Notes: generated by a model from the sequence alone, not told the origin. Shown: positions 16,517 to 25,078, counted from the stretch's first letter. The stretch: 64,000 nucleotides of DNA from Pseudarthrobacter sp. NamE2 (GCF_005796205.1 NZ_VAHN01000014.1:27799-91798); one strand, 5' to 3'. Numbers and translations are program-made.

Positions 16517-18628
16517 CAGGGTGATGACCGAGCCCTCGGGGACCTCGGTGTCCACCGGATCCTGGTCCCGGACCGTTCCGAAGAAGCCGCCCAGGATGTT
16601 GTTGACCCGCACCTCGAACCCCAGGGCCTCAAGCGCACGCCGCGCTTCTCCGGCCTGCCGGCCGATGTAGCTGGGCACCTCCACCATCCGCGGCCCCTTC
16701 GAGATGGTCAGGGTGACGGTCTGGCCGCGGGTCAGGGTGCCGCCTGCCGGTGCCTGGCTGACCACCGCGCCTTCCGGGATGTTCCGGTCGAACACTTCCT
16801 CCCGCGCCACCTCGGCGTTAAGGCCTGCTGCCTCGATCGCATCGACGGCGTCGTCCTCGTCCTTGCCCACCACGGAGGGCACAGGGATGGGTTCCGGGCC
16901 TTTGGAAACGACCATTGCCACCGGAGTTCCACGCCGGGCCGGAGTGCCGGGCGCGGGATCCTGGGCCAGGACAATGCCCGCCGGTGTCTCCTCGTTGAAC
17001 TCCCCGGTAACGGTTCCCAGAGCCATTTCCGCAGCGTTCAAGGCGTTCTTGGCTTCGTCCAGGGTTCCGCCTTCCAGTTGCGGCAGGGGGAAAAGCTGCG
17101 GTCCCTTGGACACGATCAGCGAGACGGGCTGGAACTTCCGGATCTCTGTTCCGGCTTCCGGCTCGGAGCCAACCACCACGCCCGAAGGGACGTCGTCGTC
17201 GAAAACGTCCTGGGTGGTGGACCTGAATCCGGCGGTGCTCAGGAGCTGCTGCGCCTCCGCCAGCGTCTTATTGGCCACGGAAGGGATTGTGGCTGCGGCG
17301 CCGGGACCCATACCGAAGAACCAGCCGGCACCGGTGGCCAGCAGGGCGGCAAGGACCAGGACCACAATCCACAGGACACCGCGCCGCCGCGGACTGCCCT
17401 CGCGCAGCGTGCGCACCGGCATGGCCGCAGCGCGGGCCCGGGCCCTCTCCTCCTCTTTGTCCGCCTTGCGCAAGGCGCGCTTGCTCAATGCGGGTGCGGC
17501 AGGCCAGGACTCCTCACTATCTTCGCCGGGCGGGGTAAGGACGTGGCTTGCGTGGGTGGCCGATAGGTCGGAGCCGCGCCTGCCTGGCTCCTGCCCTTGC
17601 ACGGGGCTGTACCGAGGCGGGGCCGGCCGGCCGGGCGGCATCACCGTTGTGGGATTGCTGACCTGGCCAATGGATTCAGTGCGGTTGCGGGAGTCTTCAT
17701 CCGGCGCCGGGACCGGCTCCCGCGCTATTCCCAGCGCCGGGGGGCCAGCAGGGATGGCGGCCGGTGGCTGCAGGTCCAGCTCCCGGTCCGAGAGATTGGT
17801 GCGGATATGCCGGAGTTCCTGCAGGAGTGCGTTGGCGTCCACAGGCCGGTTTTCGGGGTCGTTGGCGGTGCACCACTGCACCAGCTCATCCACTTCCGTG
17901 GCAAGTCCCGGGACCAGGTCCGACGGCGGCCCTACGGTCCCGTTGACGTGCTGGTAGGCAACCTGGATGGGAACCTCGCCGTCGAACGGCTGCTGCCCGG
18001 TGAGCATCTCGAACAGCATGATTCCGACGGAATAGACATCGCTGCGGGTGTCGGCTGACTTGCCCAGGACAAGCTCGGGCGGCATGTAGGCGACAGTCCC
18101 CATCAGGGTTCCGGAGCTCGTGGACGTAGTGACCGCCCGGGCAAGGCCAAAGTCACCGATCTTGATCCTGCCGTCGTCGGCGATGAGGACGTTCTCGGGC
18201 TTCACGTCGCGATGGATGAAGCCGGCCGCATGCGCGGCTGCCAGCCCCTCCACCACCGGATCGATCAGCGCCAGGGCAAGCCGCGGAGGCAAGGCTCCCT
18301 TCGTGGTGATGACCTCCCGGAGGGTGTGGCCCTTGATGTACTCCATGACCAGGTATGCCGTATGGCCGTCCGTTCCCTGGTCAAGGACGCCCACCACGTG
18401 CGGGTGCGACAGGCGGGCAGCCGCCTTCGCCTCACGCCCCAGCCGGCCCAGGAAGTTCTCGTCGGCGGCCAGGTGGGGATGCAGGACCTTCAATGCCACG
18501 TCACGTTCGAGCCGCTGGTCCACCGCAAGATAGACGGTGGACATGCCTCCCCGCGCCAGCCGTGACCTGACGGCATAACGGTTGTCCACCAGCGTTCCTA
18601 CAAAAGGGTCAGACACGTGTTCCTGCAC
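16505..18628 (-). CDS. PASTA-domain Ser/Thr protein kinase (PknL/PknB type)
   Basis: Transmembrane Hanks-type kinase of 707 residues. In the kinase domain (about 15-280) are the glycine loop LARGGMSTVY, Lys47, HRD at 139-141, DFG at 159-161 and the activation segment MGTVAYMPPE. A disordered linker and a basic stretch lead to one membrane helix near 415-440. Four extracellular PASTA repeats of about 65 residues follow, each ending in a SKGP-like motif except the last. PASTA repeats bind muropeptides or lipid II, so this kinase probably senses wall status. Position beside aroG and the Rv2175c-like gene suggests PknL orthology, although mycobacterial PknL has no PASTA repeats. The GTG start has a leaderless -10 box. 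Confidence 0.93.
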   Translation of the reverse strand: MQEHVSDPFVGTLVDNRYAVRSRLARGGMSTVYLAVDQRLERDVALKVLHPHLAADENFLGRLGREAKAAARLSHPHVVGVLDQGTDGHTAYLVMEYIKGHTLREVITTKGALPPRLALALIDPVVEGLAAAHAAGFIHRDVKPENVLIADDGRIKIGDFGLARAVTTSTSSGTLMGTVAYMPPELVLGKSADTRSDVYSVGIMLFEMLTGQQPFDGEVPIQVAYQHVNGTVGPPSDLVPGLATEVDELVQWCTANDPENRPVDANALLQELRHIRTNLSDRELDLQPPAAIPAGPPALGIAREPVPAPDEDSRNRTESIGQVSNPTTVMPPGRPAPPRYSPVQGQEPGRRGSDLSATHASHVLTPPGEDSEESWPAAPALSKRALRKADKEEERARARAAAMPVRTLREGSPRRRGVLWIVVLVLAALLATGAGWFFGMGPGAAATIPSVANKTLAEAQQLLSTAGFRSTTQDVFDDDVPSGVVVGSEPEAGTEIRKFQPVSLIVSKGPQLFPLPQLEGGTLDEAKNALNAAEMALGTVTGEFNEETPAGIVLAQDPAPGTPARRGTPVAMVVSKGPEPIPVPSVVGKDEDDAVDAIEAAGLNAEVAREEVFDRNIPEGAVVSQAPAGGTLTRGQTVTLTISKGPRMVEVPSYIGRQAGEARRALEALGFEVRVNNILGGFFGTVRDQDPVDTEVPEGSVITLTVV

Positions 18629-18634
18629 CCTTCG

Positions 18635-18640
18635 ATCCTA
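18635..18640 (-). promoter_or_regulatory. -10 box, leaderless start of PASTA kinase
   Basis: On the minus strand TAGGAT ends 6 bases before GTG 18628. Confidence 0.55.
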
Positions 18641-18653
18641 GTCCCCGCAGCAA

Positions 18654-18688
18654 AACGGGTCCGAACCCTTCCCCGGTCCGGACCCGTT
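18654..18688 (-). terminator. Terminator after the LysM transglycosylase gene
   Basis: Ten-base-pair arms (AACGGGTCCG and its complement) with a 15-base loop lie between the transglycosylase stop and the kinase promoter. Confidence 0.55.
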
Positions 18689-18730
18689 CCACAACACTTG
18701 CCGCTTGTGCGGCCGGTGATGAAGCTTCGG

Positions 18731-20098
18731 CTAGCCGAAATTCTTCCGGTGCGCCTTGATGGCGGCGACGTAGGCCTTGGTGTCTTCGTACATGCCGTAC
18801 TTACTGACTGAATACTGGCCCTGGTAGTAGCCGGCGATGGCGTTGTCCTCGTTCTTGCTGGTGGCAAGGAGCTGGCGGATGATGGCAACGCCGGCGGTGG
18901 CGTTATCGTACGGATCCAGCAGGTTCAACTTCCGCCCCACCAGGTCCGATGCCCACTGGCCGGAGCTGGGAATGACCTGCATGGTGCCAATGGCATTCGC
19001 GGGGGACACAGCACGCTGGTCGAAACCGGACTCCTGGTGCGCGAAAGCCAGCGCCAGAGCGGGATCCACACCCATCCGCCGTGCAGCGTCCGCGACGATG
19101 TTGCGCATCTCGGCCCGGGACGGGACCGGCGAAGCATTCAGGAGCGCCTTGTTCTCGTTGGCCGAGCTGACCACGGCTGCAGGATAGCTGAATCCCAGGA
19201 AGGAACTCGGCACAAGCGGGGTAACCGAAGCTGCCGGCTGCGGGGCAGCACCGGACCCGCCCGGGATGGCCAGCTTGTTGCCCGGGTAGATCACGGTGGT
19301 CATGCTCATGCGGTTTGCGGTGAGAAGCTCCGAGAGCTTGACGCCGTGCCGGGATGCGATGCCGGAAAGCGTGTCTCCAGCCTTGACCGTGTAGGAACCG
19401 CCGGAAGGTGCCGGGGTTACGGAGGTGTTGGCCAGGGCTGCCGGAGCAGGTGCGGGTGCCGGTGCGGCCGGTGCCGGAGCGGAGCCGCCCCCGCCCACTT
19501 TGATTTTCTGTCCCGGGTAGATGATGGAGCGCATGTTGAGGTTGTTCCAGCTGAAAACATCGGCCAGGCTCACGTTGTGCCGGGCGGCGATGGCGCCCAG
19601 GGTGTCCCCGGACTTCACGGTGTAGGTGGCGCCGCCGCCGGCAGGAGCAGCAGCGGGGGCAGGTGCCGGGGCGGCCGGTGCCGCACCATCACCGGACAGC
19701 TTGATCTTCTGGCCCGGGTAGATGATGGTGTTCGCCTGCAGGTTGTTCAGCTTGAGCACGTCGGCGGTCTTCAGGCCGAACCGCCCGGCAATGGCGCTGA
19801 TCGTGTCACCGCGGACAATCGTGTACTCGGCGGGCGCGGACGGCTGGGCCGGCCGGAACGCCATGGGGATGGCCGTTGATACGGAAGACGCAGGAATAAC
19901 GGCTCCCTTAGCCATGGCTGCCTGCGCTTCCATCGCGGCGGCAAGCGTTGCAGGGATGGCACGGGCCGGCTTTTCCGCAGCTGCGGGCTCCGCAACGGCC
20001 AGGGAGGACAACACGACCGCAGGCAGTGCCGCGGTGGTAGCGGCGAGCATGGGCAGGCTCGGCTTTGGGGGCCGATGGGGCGAGCGGGACATCGTCAT
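18731..20098 (-). CDS. Secreted lytic transglycosylase with three LysM repeats
   Basis: Exported peptidoglycan enzyme of 455 residues. A basic N-terminus and hydrophobic core (about 15-40, ending near AEPAAAE) form a signal peptide. Three LysM repeats follow (each with YT(I/V)...GDT and IIYPG or VIYPG), separated by Ala/Pro linkers. The C-terminal SLT-type domain (about 320-455) has the catalytic-glutamate motif AFAHQESGFDQRAVSPANAIGTMQ and the GYYQGQYSV segment. It would cleave glycan strands in the wall. AGAAGAGGA precedes the ATG. It lies directly upstream of the PASTA kinase on the same strand, a likely functional partnership in wall turnover. Confidence 0.92.
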   Translation of the reverse strand: MTMSRSPHRPPKPSLPMLAATTAALPAVVLSSLAVAEPAAAEKPARAIPATLAAAMEAQAAMAKGAVIPASSVSTAIPMAFRPAQPSAPAEYTIVRGDTISAIAGRFGLKTADVLKLNNLQANTIIYPGQKIKLSGDGAAPAAPAPAPAAAPAGGGATYTVKSGDTLGAIAARHNVSLADVFSWNNLNMRSIIYPGQKIKVGGGGSAPAPAAPAPAPAPAALANTSVTPAPSGGSYTVKAGDTLSGIASRHGVKLSELLTANRMSMTTVIYPGNKLAIPGGSGAAPQPAASVTPLVPSSFLGFSYPAAVVSSANENKALLNASPVPSRAEMRNIVADAARRMGVDPALALAFAHQESGFDQRAVSPANAIGTMQVIPSSGQWASDLVGRKLNLLDPYDNATAGVAIIRQLLATSKNEDNAIAGYYQGQYSVSKYGMYEDTKAYVAAIKAHRKNFG

Positions 20099-20340
20099 GT
20101 AAAGAATCCTCTTCTCAACTGCGGGCGCGGGCGGGGATGCCGCTGGTATTCCTGATACTACTGTGACTTAAGTTATTGCTGTTACGAGCGTGAACAATGT
20201 GAATCTCTCATGAATTTGGCGATAGCACAAGAAATCCGGGAATAGCGGCAAGGAAAGGTTTTCGGAGTGTCTGCACGTCAGCGGCGGGCAGGGCACAGTT
20301 CGACTAGGCGGTGGGATGCCCAGCGTGGCAACCTTGATCC

Positions 20341-20694
20341 GTGAGTAACGTAGAAAGCCTTGTGGGCGAGTGGTTGCCCCTGCCCGATGTAGCCGGCATT
20401 TTGAATATCCCCATCACCAGGGTTCACAGCCTCATTGATGAAAGGGCGCTTGCGGCATTACGGGTAGGGGAGCGGAATATCAGGTCCGTGCCCGCAGCCT
20501 TCATCCAGGACGGACATATCGTGGACAGCCTCAAAGGCACAATCGTGGTGCTGGCAGATGCCGGATACTCCGATGAGGACCTGATTGTTTGGCTGTTCAC
20601 CGAAGACGAATCCCTGCGCGGACGCCCCATCGATGCCCTGCGCGAAGGCCGTAAGACGGAGATTCGGCGCCGGGCACAGACCCTGGCCTGGTGA
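20341..20694 (+). CDS. Rv2175c-family DNA-binding protein
   Basis: A 117-residue protein matching the mycobacterial Rv2175c family: N-terminal winged helix (EWLPLPDVAGILNIPITRVHSLIDERAL) and a C-terminal domain with GYSDEDLIVWLFTEDESLRGRPIDALREGRKTEIRRRAQTLAW. In Mycobacterium tuberculosis the protein is a PknL substrate phosphorylated at a threonine in its N-terminal tail. The tail here is short (MSNVESLVGEW) and has no threonine, so regulation, if any, uses another residue. It starts at GTG 20341. It is divergent from the transglycosylase and convergent with the polyprenyl synthetase, 13 bases apart, with no terminator visible. Confidence 0.88.
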   Translation: MSNVESLVGEWLPLPDVAGILNIPITRVHSLIDERALAALRVGERNIRSVPAAFIQDGHIVDSLKGTIVVLADAGYSDEDLIVWLFTEDESLRGRPIDALREGRKTEIRRRAQTLAW

Positions 20695-20707
20695 GGTCAG
20701 CGCTGTC

Positions 20708-21802
20708 CTAGGAGGCCCGGCTGACAGCCGCCTCAGCCAGCCTCCGGAGCGCGGTTTTGGGCAGCTCGTCGAGCGGAAGTGCATCAAGGGCGTCGTAGGC
20801 GGCTGAACCGAAGCCGTCAATGAGGACCTCGGTAGCCTGGAGCGCCCCTGATTCCTCGATAATCCGCCGGATCTCGTCAATGTCGTCGTCGGACAGGTCC
20901 GGACTGCCGAGGCGGGCATCGAGGAAAGCGGACTCCGAGGGAGCAGCCTGGTCCAGGGCCAGCGCTACGAGGACAGTCCTCTTGCCCTCGCGCAAATCGT
21001 CCCCGGCAGGCTTTCCGGTGGCCAGTGGGTCGCCAAACACACCCAGGACGTCATCGCGGAGCTGGAACGCTTCGCCCAAGGGAAGCGCAAATGCCGAGTA
21101 GCCCCTGAGCAAGTCATCGGAAGCGCCGGCCAGGGCACCGCCAAGGGCGAGCGGATGCTCAGTTGAGTACTTTGCGCTCTTGAAACGGATAATTGACTGG
21201 GCGCGGCTGACGGCGCCGGCACGGTCGCGCATCGGGCCCGCAACTTCTTCGAGGATGTCCAGGTACTGCCCGGCCATGACTTCTGCCCGCATGAGATTGA
21301 AGATCAACCGTGCCCGGCTCCCTGATGCGGCACGTTCGCCGATGTCCGTGAACGCCTCCTCGCTGAAGGAGAGGCACAGGTCCCCCGCCAGGATGGCTGC
21401 CGCCTGGCCGAACCGTTCACTGTCCAGCGCCCAGCCCTGCTCGCCGTGCAGCTGGCTGAACCGGCGGTGGACGCTTGGTCCGCCCCGCCGCGTATCCGAG
21501 CGGTCAATGATGTCGTCATGAATCAGGGCGGCCGCTTGGAACAGCTCCAGCGCTGCACCCGCAGAAACCACCTCGCCGGCACCGGCATGGCCGCCGGCGC
21601 CGCGCCAGCCCCAGTAGCACATCAGGGCACGGAGGCGCTTGCCACCGGTCACCAGGTTGGAAATGGACCCCATGATGGGGTCGATGTCAGGAGAGATGGC
21701 AGACATCACTGACTGGCGCGCCGTGAGGAATCCGGTCAGCTCACCGGCCACCGCGGCTACAAAATCCGCCTGTTCGTGCCGTAGTTGTTCGCCGGCCGTC
21801 AC
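20708..21802 (-). CDS. Polyprenyl diphosphate synthase family protein
   Basis: Trans-isoprenyl diphosphate synthase of 364 residues. The first aspartate-rich motif is in LIHDDIIDRSDTRRGGPSVH, the second in QLRDDVLGVFGD, and GGKRLRALMCYW is the substrate-binding lysine/arginine region. It would extend allylic diphosphates with isopentenyl diphosphate to make geranylgeranyl- or longer chains for carotenoids, quinones or carrier lipids; chain length cannot be set from sequence. It starts at GTG 21802, overlapping the lipoprotein stop by 4 bases (GTGA). The nearby homologue in the mycobacterial region is idsA2. Confidence 0.92.
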   Translation of the reverse strand: MTAGEQLRHEQADFVAAVAGELTGFLTARQSVMSAISPDIDPIMGSISNLVTGGKRLRALMCYWGWRGAGGHAGAGEVVSAGAALELFQAAALIHDDIIDRSDTRRGGPSVHRRFSQLHGEQGWALDSERFGQAAAILAGDLCLSFSEEAFTDIGERAASGSRARLIFNLMRAEVMAGQYLDILEEVAGPMRDRAGAVSRAQSIIRFKSAKYSTEHPLALGGALAGASDDLLRGYSAFALPLGEAFQLRDDVLGVFGDPLATGKPAGDDLREGKRTVLVALALDQAAPSESAFLDARLGSPDLSDDDIDEIRRIIEESGALQATEVLIDGFGSAAYDALDALPLDELPKTALRRLAEAAVSRAS

Positions 21803-22323
21803 TTGGCTGTCTCAGCTGCCACGTTGGCGCCAATGGTGTAGGTGGCTGTTCCCGAGGCTTCCACCACCGACAGGTTCACGGTCTCGTTGTCGCCACGGAC
21901 AAAGTCTTTGGAGGCGACAGAACCAACCGCTTCACCGGGCACCGCCTTAAAGCCCTGTGCCTCAAGCGCCTTGCTGTAGAAATCGATAACAGCAGCCGGG
22001 GGAGCTCCCACCGTGGCTACCAGGGCAGCCGTTGCAGGCGCTGAGGCCTTGTCAAAGCTGCTGGACACCACCGTGGCTCCGGGCATCAGGGGGAGCAGCT
22101 GCTGGGGAAAGCCCTCGACAACTGCGCCCACTGTGGCTGAGGTATTGGGCGAGGCAGAGGGACTGGCGGAAGCCGTCACGGTGGGCTGGGTTGTGGCAGG
22201 CATGGCGGAGGAGGAAGCGGGGGCCGGTGCGTTCTGGCCGGGGCTGCACGCCGCGAGTGCCAGGACTGCACCGGCAGCGAGAGCGGCCAAGCCAGCTGGC
22301 TTGGAGTTTCCAAAGAACGTCAC
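21799..22323 (-). CDS. Putative lipoprotein
   Basis: A 174-residue exported lipoprotein. The signal peptide ends in the lipobox LAAC with Cys26, and AGGAGG precedes the GTG start. After a Ser/Ala/Pro/Thr-rich linker (about 30-60) comes a small domain with a repeated alpha/beta pattern (VVEGFPQQLLPLMPGATVVSS...FYSKALEAQGFKAV) ending in VNLSVVEASGTATYTIGANV. I do not recognise a named family. It is co-transcribed with and overlaps the polyprenyl synthetase, which may point to a role in envelope lipid handling, but this is only context. Confidence 0.85.
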   Translation of the reverse strand: MTFFGNSKPAGLAALAAGAVLALAACSPGQNAPAPASSSAMPATTQPTVTASASPSASPNTSATVGAVVEGFPQQLLPLMPGATVVSSSFDKASAPATAALVATVGAPPAAVIDFYSKALEAQGFKAVPGEAVGSVASKDFVRGDNETVNLSVVEASGTATYTIGANVAAETAK

Positions 22324-22385
22324 AGGGACTTTCCTCCTGGTGTTGATGCCGGATGCCAGCCACCAGTTTAGTCAGTACCTGCCGA

Positions 22386-22391
22386 TAGGAT
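22386..22391 (+). promoter_or_regulatory. -10 box, leaderless start of dinB
   Basis: TAGGAT ends 7 bases before GTG 22399. Confidence 0.55.
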
Positions 22392-22398
22392 TGCAGTT

Positions 22399-23634
22399 GT
22401 GGGGCACGACGGTATGAATCAGCAAGCCGCAGAGCGCCTTCCCCGCCGCCGGCGCACATGCATCATGCATGTGGACATGGATGCGTTCTTCGTCTCCGTT
22501 GAGCTCCGGACCCGGCCTGACCTTCGGGGAAAGCCGGTCATCGTCGGTTTTCCCGCCGAGCGGTCCGTGGTGCTGTCCGCCTCCTACGAAGCGCGGGCGT
22601 TCGGCGTGAAGTCGGCCATGCCGATGGCCGTCGCAACCCGCATGTGCCCGCAGGCGGTCATTATCGAACCCCGGCACAAGCTGTACTACGAGGTGTCCCG
22701 GCAGCTGATGGCTATCTTCGAGTCGGTCACGGACCTCGTCGAACCGCTCAGCGTCGATGAGGCGTTCCTCGATGTCACCGGCGCCATCCGCAGGCTCGGT
22801 CCGCCGGGGGAGATCGCGGAACACATCCGGCGGCAGGTCGCCATGGAGCTGGGCATCACTGCATCCGTTGGTGTCGCCGAAACCAAATTCGTGGCCAAGA
22901 TCGCCTCAACCCGGTGCAAGCCTGACGGGTTGCTTCTCATCGGGCCGGACGAGGCAGTCCCGTATCTCCACAGCCTGCCCGTTTCTGCCCTCTGGGGCGT
23001 GGGTGCAAGGACGGCTGAAGTCCTGGCCAAAATGGGAATCCGCACTGTGGCGGATGTTGCGGCAACGCCGGTATCGGCGCTCCGGAAGACTCTCGGCGCC
23101 ACGGGGGAACACGTTCACCAGCTGTCCTGGGGCATCGATCCGCGGCAGGTCACTCCGGTACGGCTGGAGAAGAGCATCGGGGCCGAAGAGACCTTCGCGG
23201 TGGATACAACGGACGACGCCCTCCTCCACCGGGAGCTGCTCCGCCTGTCCCACCGTACCGCCGCACGGTTGCGCAGTTCCGGAATGGTGGCGCGCACCGT
23301 CGCGCTGAAGCTGCGTTTTGCGGACTTTTCGACCATCAGCCGCAGCCGCACGCTTCAGACACCCGTGGACAGCGCCCAGCTCATCTACGGCGTGGCACTC
23401 CAGTTGCTCAATTCAGTGGGCAGCCGCGCCATGTCCGTGCGCCTTGTGGGCGTCAGGGCGGAACAGCTGGAAGATGCTTCCCGGACATCCCGCCAGTTGA
23501 GCATCGACCGGCGGGACGACAACTGGCGGGCGGCAGAGCAGGCCCTGGACGAAGTGACCCGGAAATTCGGCAGCAAATCGGTCCTTCCGGCCCGGCTGAT
23601 GGAGCCCGGCAGCGGTGCCGGCGAAGGAGCGTGA
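22399..23634 (+). CDS. dinB: DNA polymerase IV
   Basis: Y-family translesion polymerase of 411 residues. The catalytic acidic residues sit in MHVDMDAFFVSVE (Asp26, Asp28) and in LSVDEAFLDVTG near residue 120. The steric-gate region follows FFVSVE, the helix-hairpin-helix is near ALWGVGARTAEVLAKMGI, and the little-finger domain occupies about 250-360. GTG 22399 is chosen because TAGGAT lies at leaderless distance; a downstream ATG (residue 23) would remove only an unconserved basic leader. No C-terminal beta-clamp motif is obvious. No LexA-type box was seen upstream, so SOS control is not supported here. Confidence 0.93.
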   Translation: MGHDGMNQQAAERLPRRRRTCIMHVDMDAFFVSVELRTRPDLRGKPVIVGFPAERSVVLSASYEARAFGVKSAMPMAVATRMCPQAVIIEPRHKLYYEVSRQLMAIFESVTDLVEPLSVDEAFLDVTGAIRRLGPPGEIAEHIRRQVAMELGITASVGVAETKFVAKIASTRCKPDGLLLIGPDEAVPYLHSLPVSALWGVGARTAEVLAKMGIRTVADVAATPVSALRKTLGATGEHVHQLSWGIDPRQVTPVRLEKSIGAEETFAVDTTDDALLHRELLRLSHRTAARLRSSGMVARTVALKLRFADFSTISRSRTLQTPVDSAQLIYGVALQLLNSVGSRAMSVRLVGVRAEQLEDASRTSRQLSIDRRDDNWRAAEQALDEVTRKFGSKSVLPARLMEPGSGAGEGA

Positions 23635-23703
23635 AGCCGCGCAGGAAAGCGGGTGCGGCGGCTCTCCGGAGCGTCATTGCCGTCTTTCAGAAAGGCCCTG
23701 AAC

Positions 23704-23729
23704 AAACTATCCTTAGATGTACATAGTTT
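23704..23729. promoter_or_regulatory. Operator-like dyad upstream of the DUF3040 gene
   Basis: AAACTAT (23704-23710) and ATAGTTT (23723-23729) flank a centre containing the palindrome ATGTACAT (23717-23724). This AT-rich island lies in the 276-base gap after dinB. Nothing else was recognised in the gap apart from the ribosome site at its end. Confidence 0.3.
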
Positions 23730-23910
23730 CTGAGTGACTGGACATACTGCCGGACCCTCTTGGACATGCTCCCGCTCCCGCGGCCGCGTGCCAGGTTCCA
23801 GCTTCCGCCAAAGCCGGCGGAGCGGGAACCGTATAGGCACAACAGTCGTTAAAGGTGCTGTAGTAGTGGCTGGGAACCAGCCCGGACGTTGGCCTACAAA
23901 GGAGGTCGTG

Positions 23911-24285
23911 ATGCCGCTGTCGGAGCACGAACAGAAGCTGCTTGAGCAACTGGAGAAGCAGCTTCACGAGGACGACCCGAAGTTCGCGAATTCCATGGGG
24001 TCCGATCCCGGACGTTCGTGGTCAACGCGGCACGTGGTGATCGGCGTCCTCTGCGCCCTTGCGGGCGTCTTCCTGTTATTGGTCGGTGTCACGCTGCAGA
24101 ACATCTTCGTCGGCGTCCTGGGTTTCATCGTCATGGGCGGCGGCGTCTACTTCGCCACGATGCGCAGTTCTTCAGCGGCCAAGCCCGGCTCCAAGGCCGG
24201 ACGGGGGAAACCCGGCAAGCAACGGAGTTCGTTCATGAGCAACCTTGAGGAGCGTTGGGACGAACGGCGCCGGGGCGAGCCCTAG
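23911..24285 (+). CDS. DUF3040 membrane protein
   Basis: A 124-residue protein of the DUF3040 family, common upstream of mraZ in actinobacteria. It opens with the typical MPLSEHEQKLLEQLEKQL helix. Two adjacent membrane helices follow (about 42-62 and 65-83), then a basic tail rich in Gly/Lys/Arg. ATG 23911 follows AAAGGAGG at ideal distance, so the longer open frame to 23734 is rejected; GTG 23908 in frame is a minor alternative. The function is unknown; linkage to dcw suggests an envelope role. It is closed by a perfect 30-base palindromic terminator. Confidence 0.88.
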   Translation: MPLSEHEQKLLEQLEKQLHEDDPKFANSMGSDPGRSWSTRHVVIGVLCALAGVFLLLVGVTLQNIFVGVLGFIVMGGGVYFATMRSSSAAKPGSKAGRGKPGKQRSSFMSNLEERWDERRRGEP

Positions 24286-24338
24286 CCGCCTCCGGTATCC
24301 CACCCCTCCACTTTCCTCCCCCTGCCAGGGGAGTGCGC

Positions 24339-24368
24339 GCGAAAAGACCCCCGCGGGGGTCTTTTCGC
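24339..24368. terminator. Perfect 30-base palindromic terminator
   Basis: GCGAAAAGACCCCCG is followed directly by its exact complement. Pairing leaves a minimal loop at the CGCG centre, and ATTTAAG follows. It insulates DUF3040 from the mra promoter. The rest of the 24286-24551 gap shows nothing recognised. Confidence 0.85.
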
Positions 24369-24551
24369 ATTTAAGCCTGTCTTTTCCGCCCGGGCACGCG
24401 AACCCAAGGCTGGCTGTACGCTTCCTGCCCGGCCTGAGCCATCCGGTGCCGCTCGGTACACCAAAACCCCTCCACTTCCCACCACCAGCGAATTTCCCGT
24501 TCTTTCGCGGCCCGTCGCCCCTAAAAGTGCATGTGGGGGGCGCGTTCTGCG

Positions 24552-24579
24552 TTGACTGTGGGGGAAAGTGGAGTAAGGT
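24552..24579 (+). promoter_or_regulatory. mra promoter (start of dcw cluster)
   Basis: TTGACT (24552-24557) and TAAGGT (24574-24579) are spaced by 16 bases and lie about 70 bases before mraZ. MraZ-type repeats overlie the spacer and the -10. Confidence 0.6.
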
Positions 24580-24598
24580 GGAGGACATAAGAGGGTGG
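24558..24598 (+). promoter_or_regulatory. MraZ box repeats
   Basis: GTGG occurs at 24558, 24568 and 24578, exactly 10 bases apart, with a further GTGG at 24595. MraZ proteins bind such short direct repeats at the head of dcw clusters and autoregulate. Confidence 0.6.
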
Positions 24599-24649
24599 TT
24601 GCAACATTAGGGGATGTGCAGTTCCTGACAGCGGACAGGCGGTGGGCCA

Positions 24650-25078
24650 GTGTTTCTGGGCACTCACTCGCCGCGTCTGGATGAAAAGGGGCGGATCATT
24701 CTCCCCGCCAAGTTTCGCGAGGAGCTTGCCGCCGGGCTGGTGCTCACAAGGGGCCAGGAGCGTTGCATCTACGTCTTCAGTGAGGCGGAATTTGCGCGGG
24801 TCCACGAGCAGATGCGGGAGGCACCAATCTCCTCCAAGCAGGCGCGTGACTACATCCGTGTCTTCCTCTCTGGAGCCTCTGACGAGGTACCTGACAAGCA
24901 GGGGCGCGTGACAATTCCTCCCGCGCTCCGGGAGTATGCAGGACTCGGCCGGGAACTTGCCGTCATCGGCGCAGGATCCCGTGCGGAGATCTGGGACGCC
25001 CAGGCCTGGAGTGAATACCTCGCCGAGAAAGAGACGGCTTTCTCGGAAACCGATGACCCCATTCCGGGCATTCTCTGA
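24650..25078 (+). CDS. mraZ: Transcriptional regulator MraZ
   Basis: DNA-binding protein of 142 residues with two AbrB-like swapped-hairpin halves: [17 protein letters not shown] (about 10-26) and [18 protein letters not shown] (about 81-98). It forms ring-shaped oligomers that bind direct repeats upstream of their own gene and control the dcw operon. It starts at GTG 24650. Repeats of GTGG at 10-base period lie in its promoter, consistent with autoregulation. A 169-base gap separates it from rsmH, longer than elsewhere in the cluster; no hairpin was seen there. Confidence 0.96.
   Translation: MFLGTHSPRLDEKGRIILPAKFREELAAGLVLTRGQERCIYVFSEAEFARVHEQMREAPISSKQARDYIRVFLSGASDEVPDKQGRVTIPPALREYAGLGRELAVIGAGSRAEIWDAQAWSEYLAEKETAFSETDDPIPGIL

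Noticed and set aside
20099..20340. Possible c-di-AMP (ydaO-type) riboswitch or CRP site before the LysM transglycosylase
   Set aside because: The conserved riboswitch core segments were not found, and the TTCAC/GTGA pieces near 20170-20215 do not form a correctly spaced CRP dyad.
22324..22398. LexA box for dinB
   Set aside because: No actinobacterial SOS palindrome (TCGAAC...GTTCGA type) is present in the gap.
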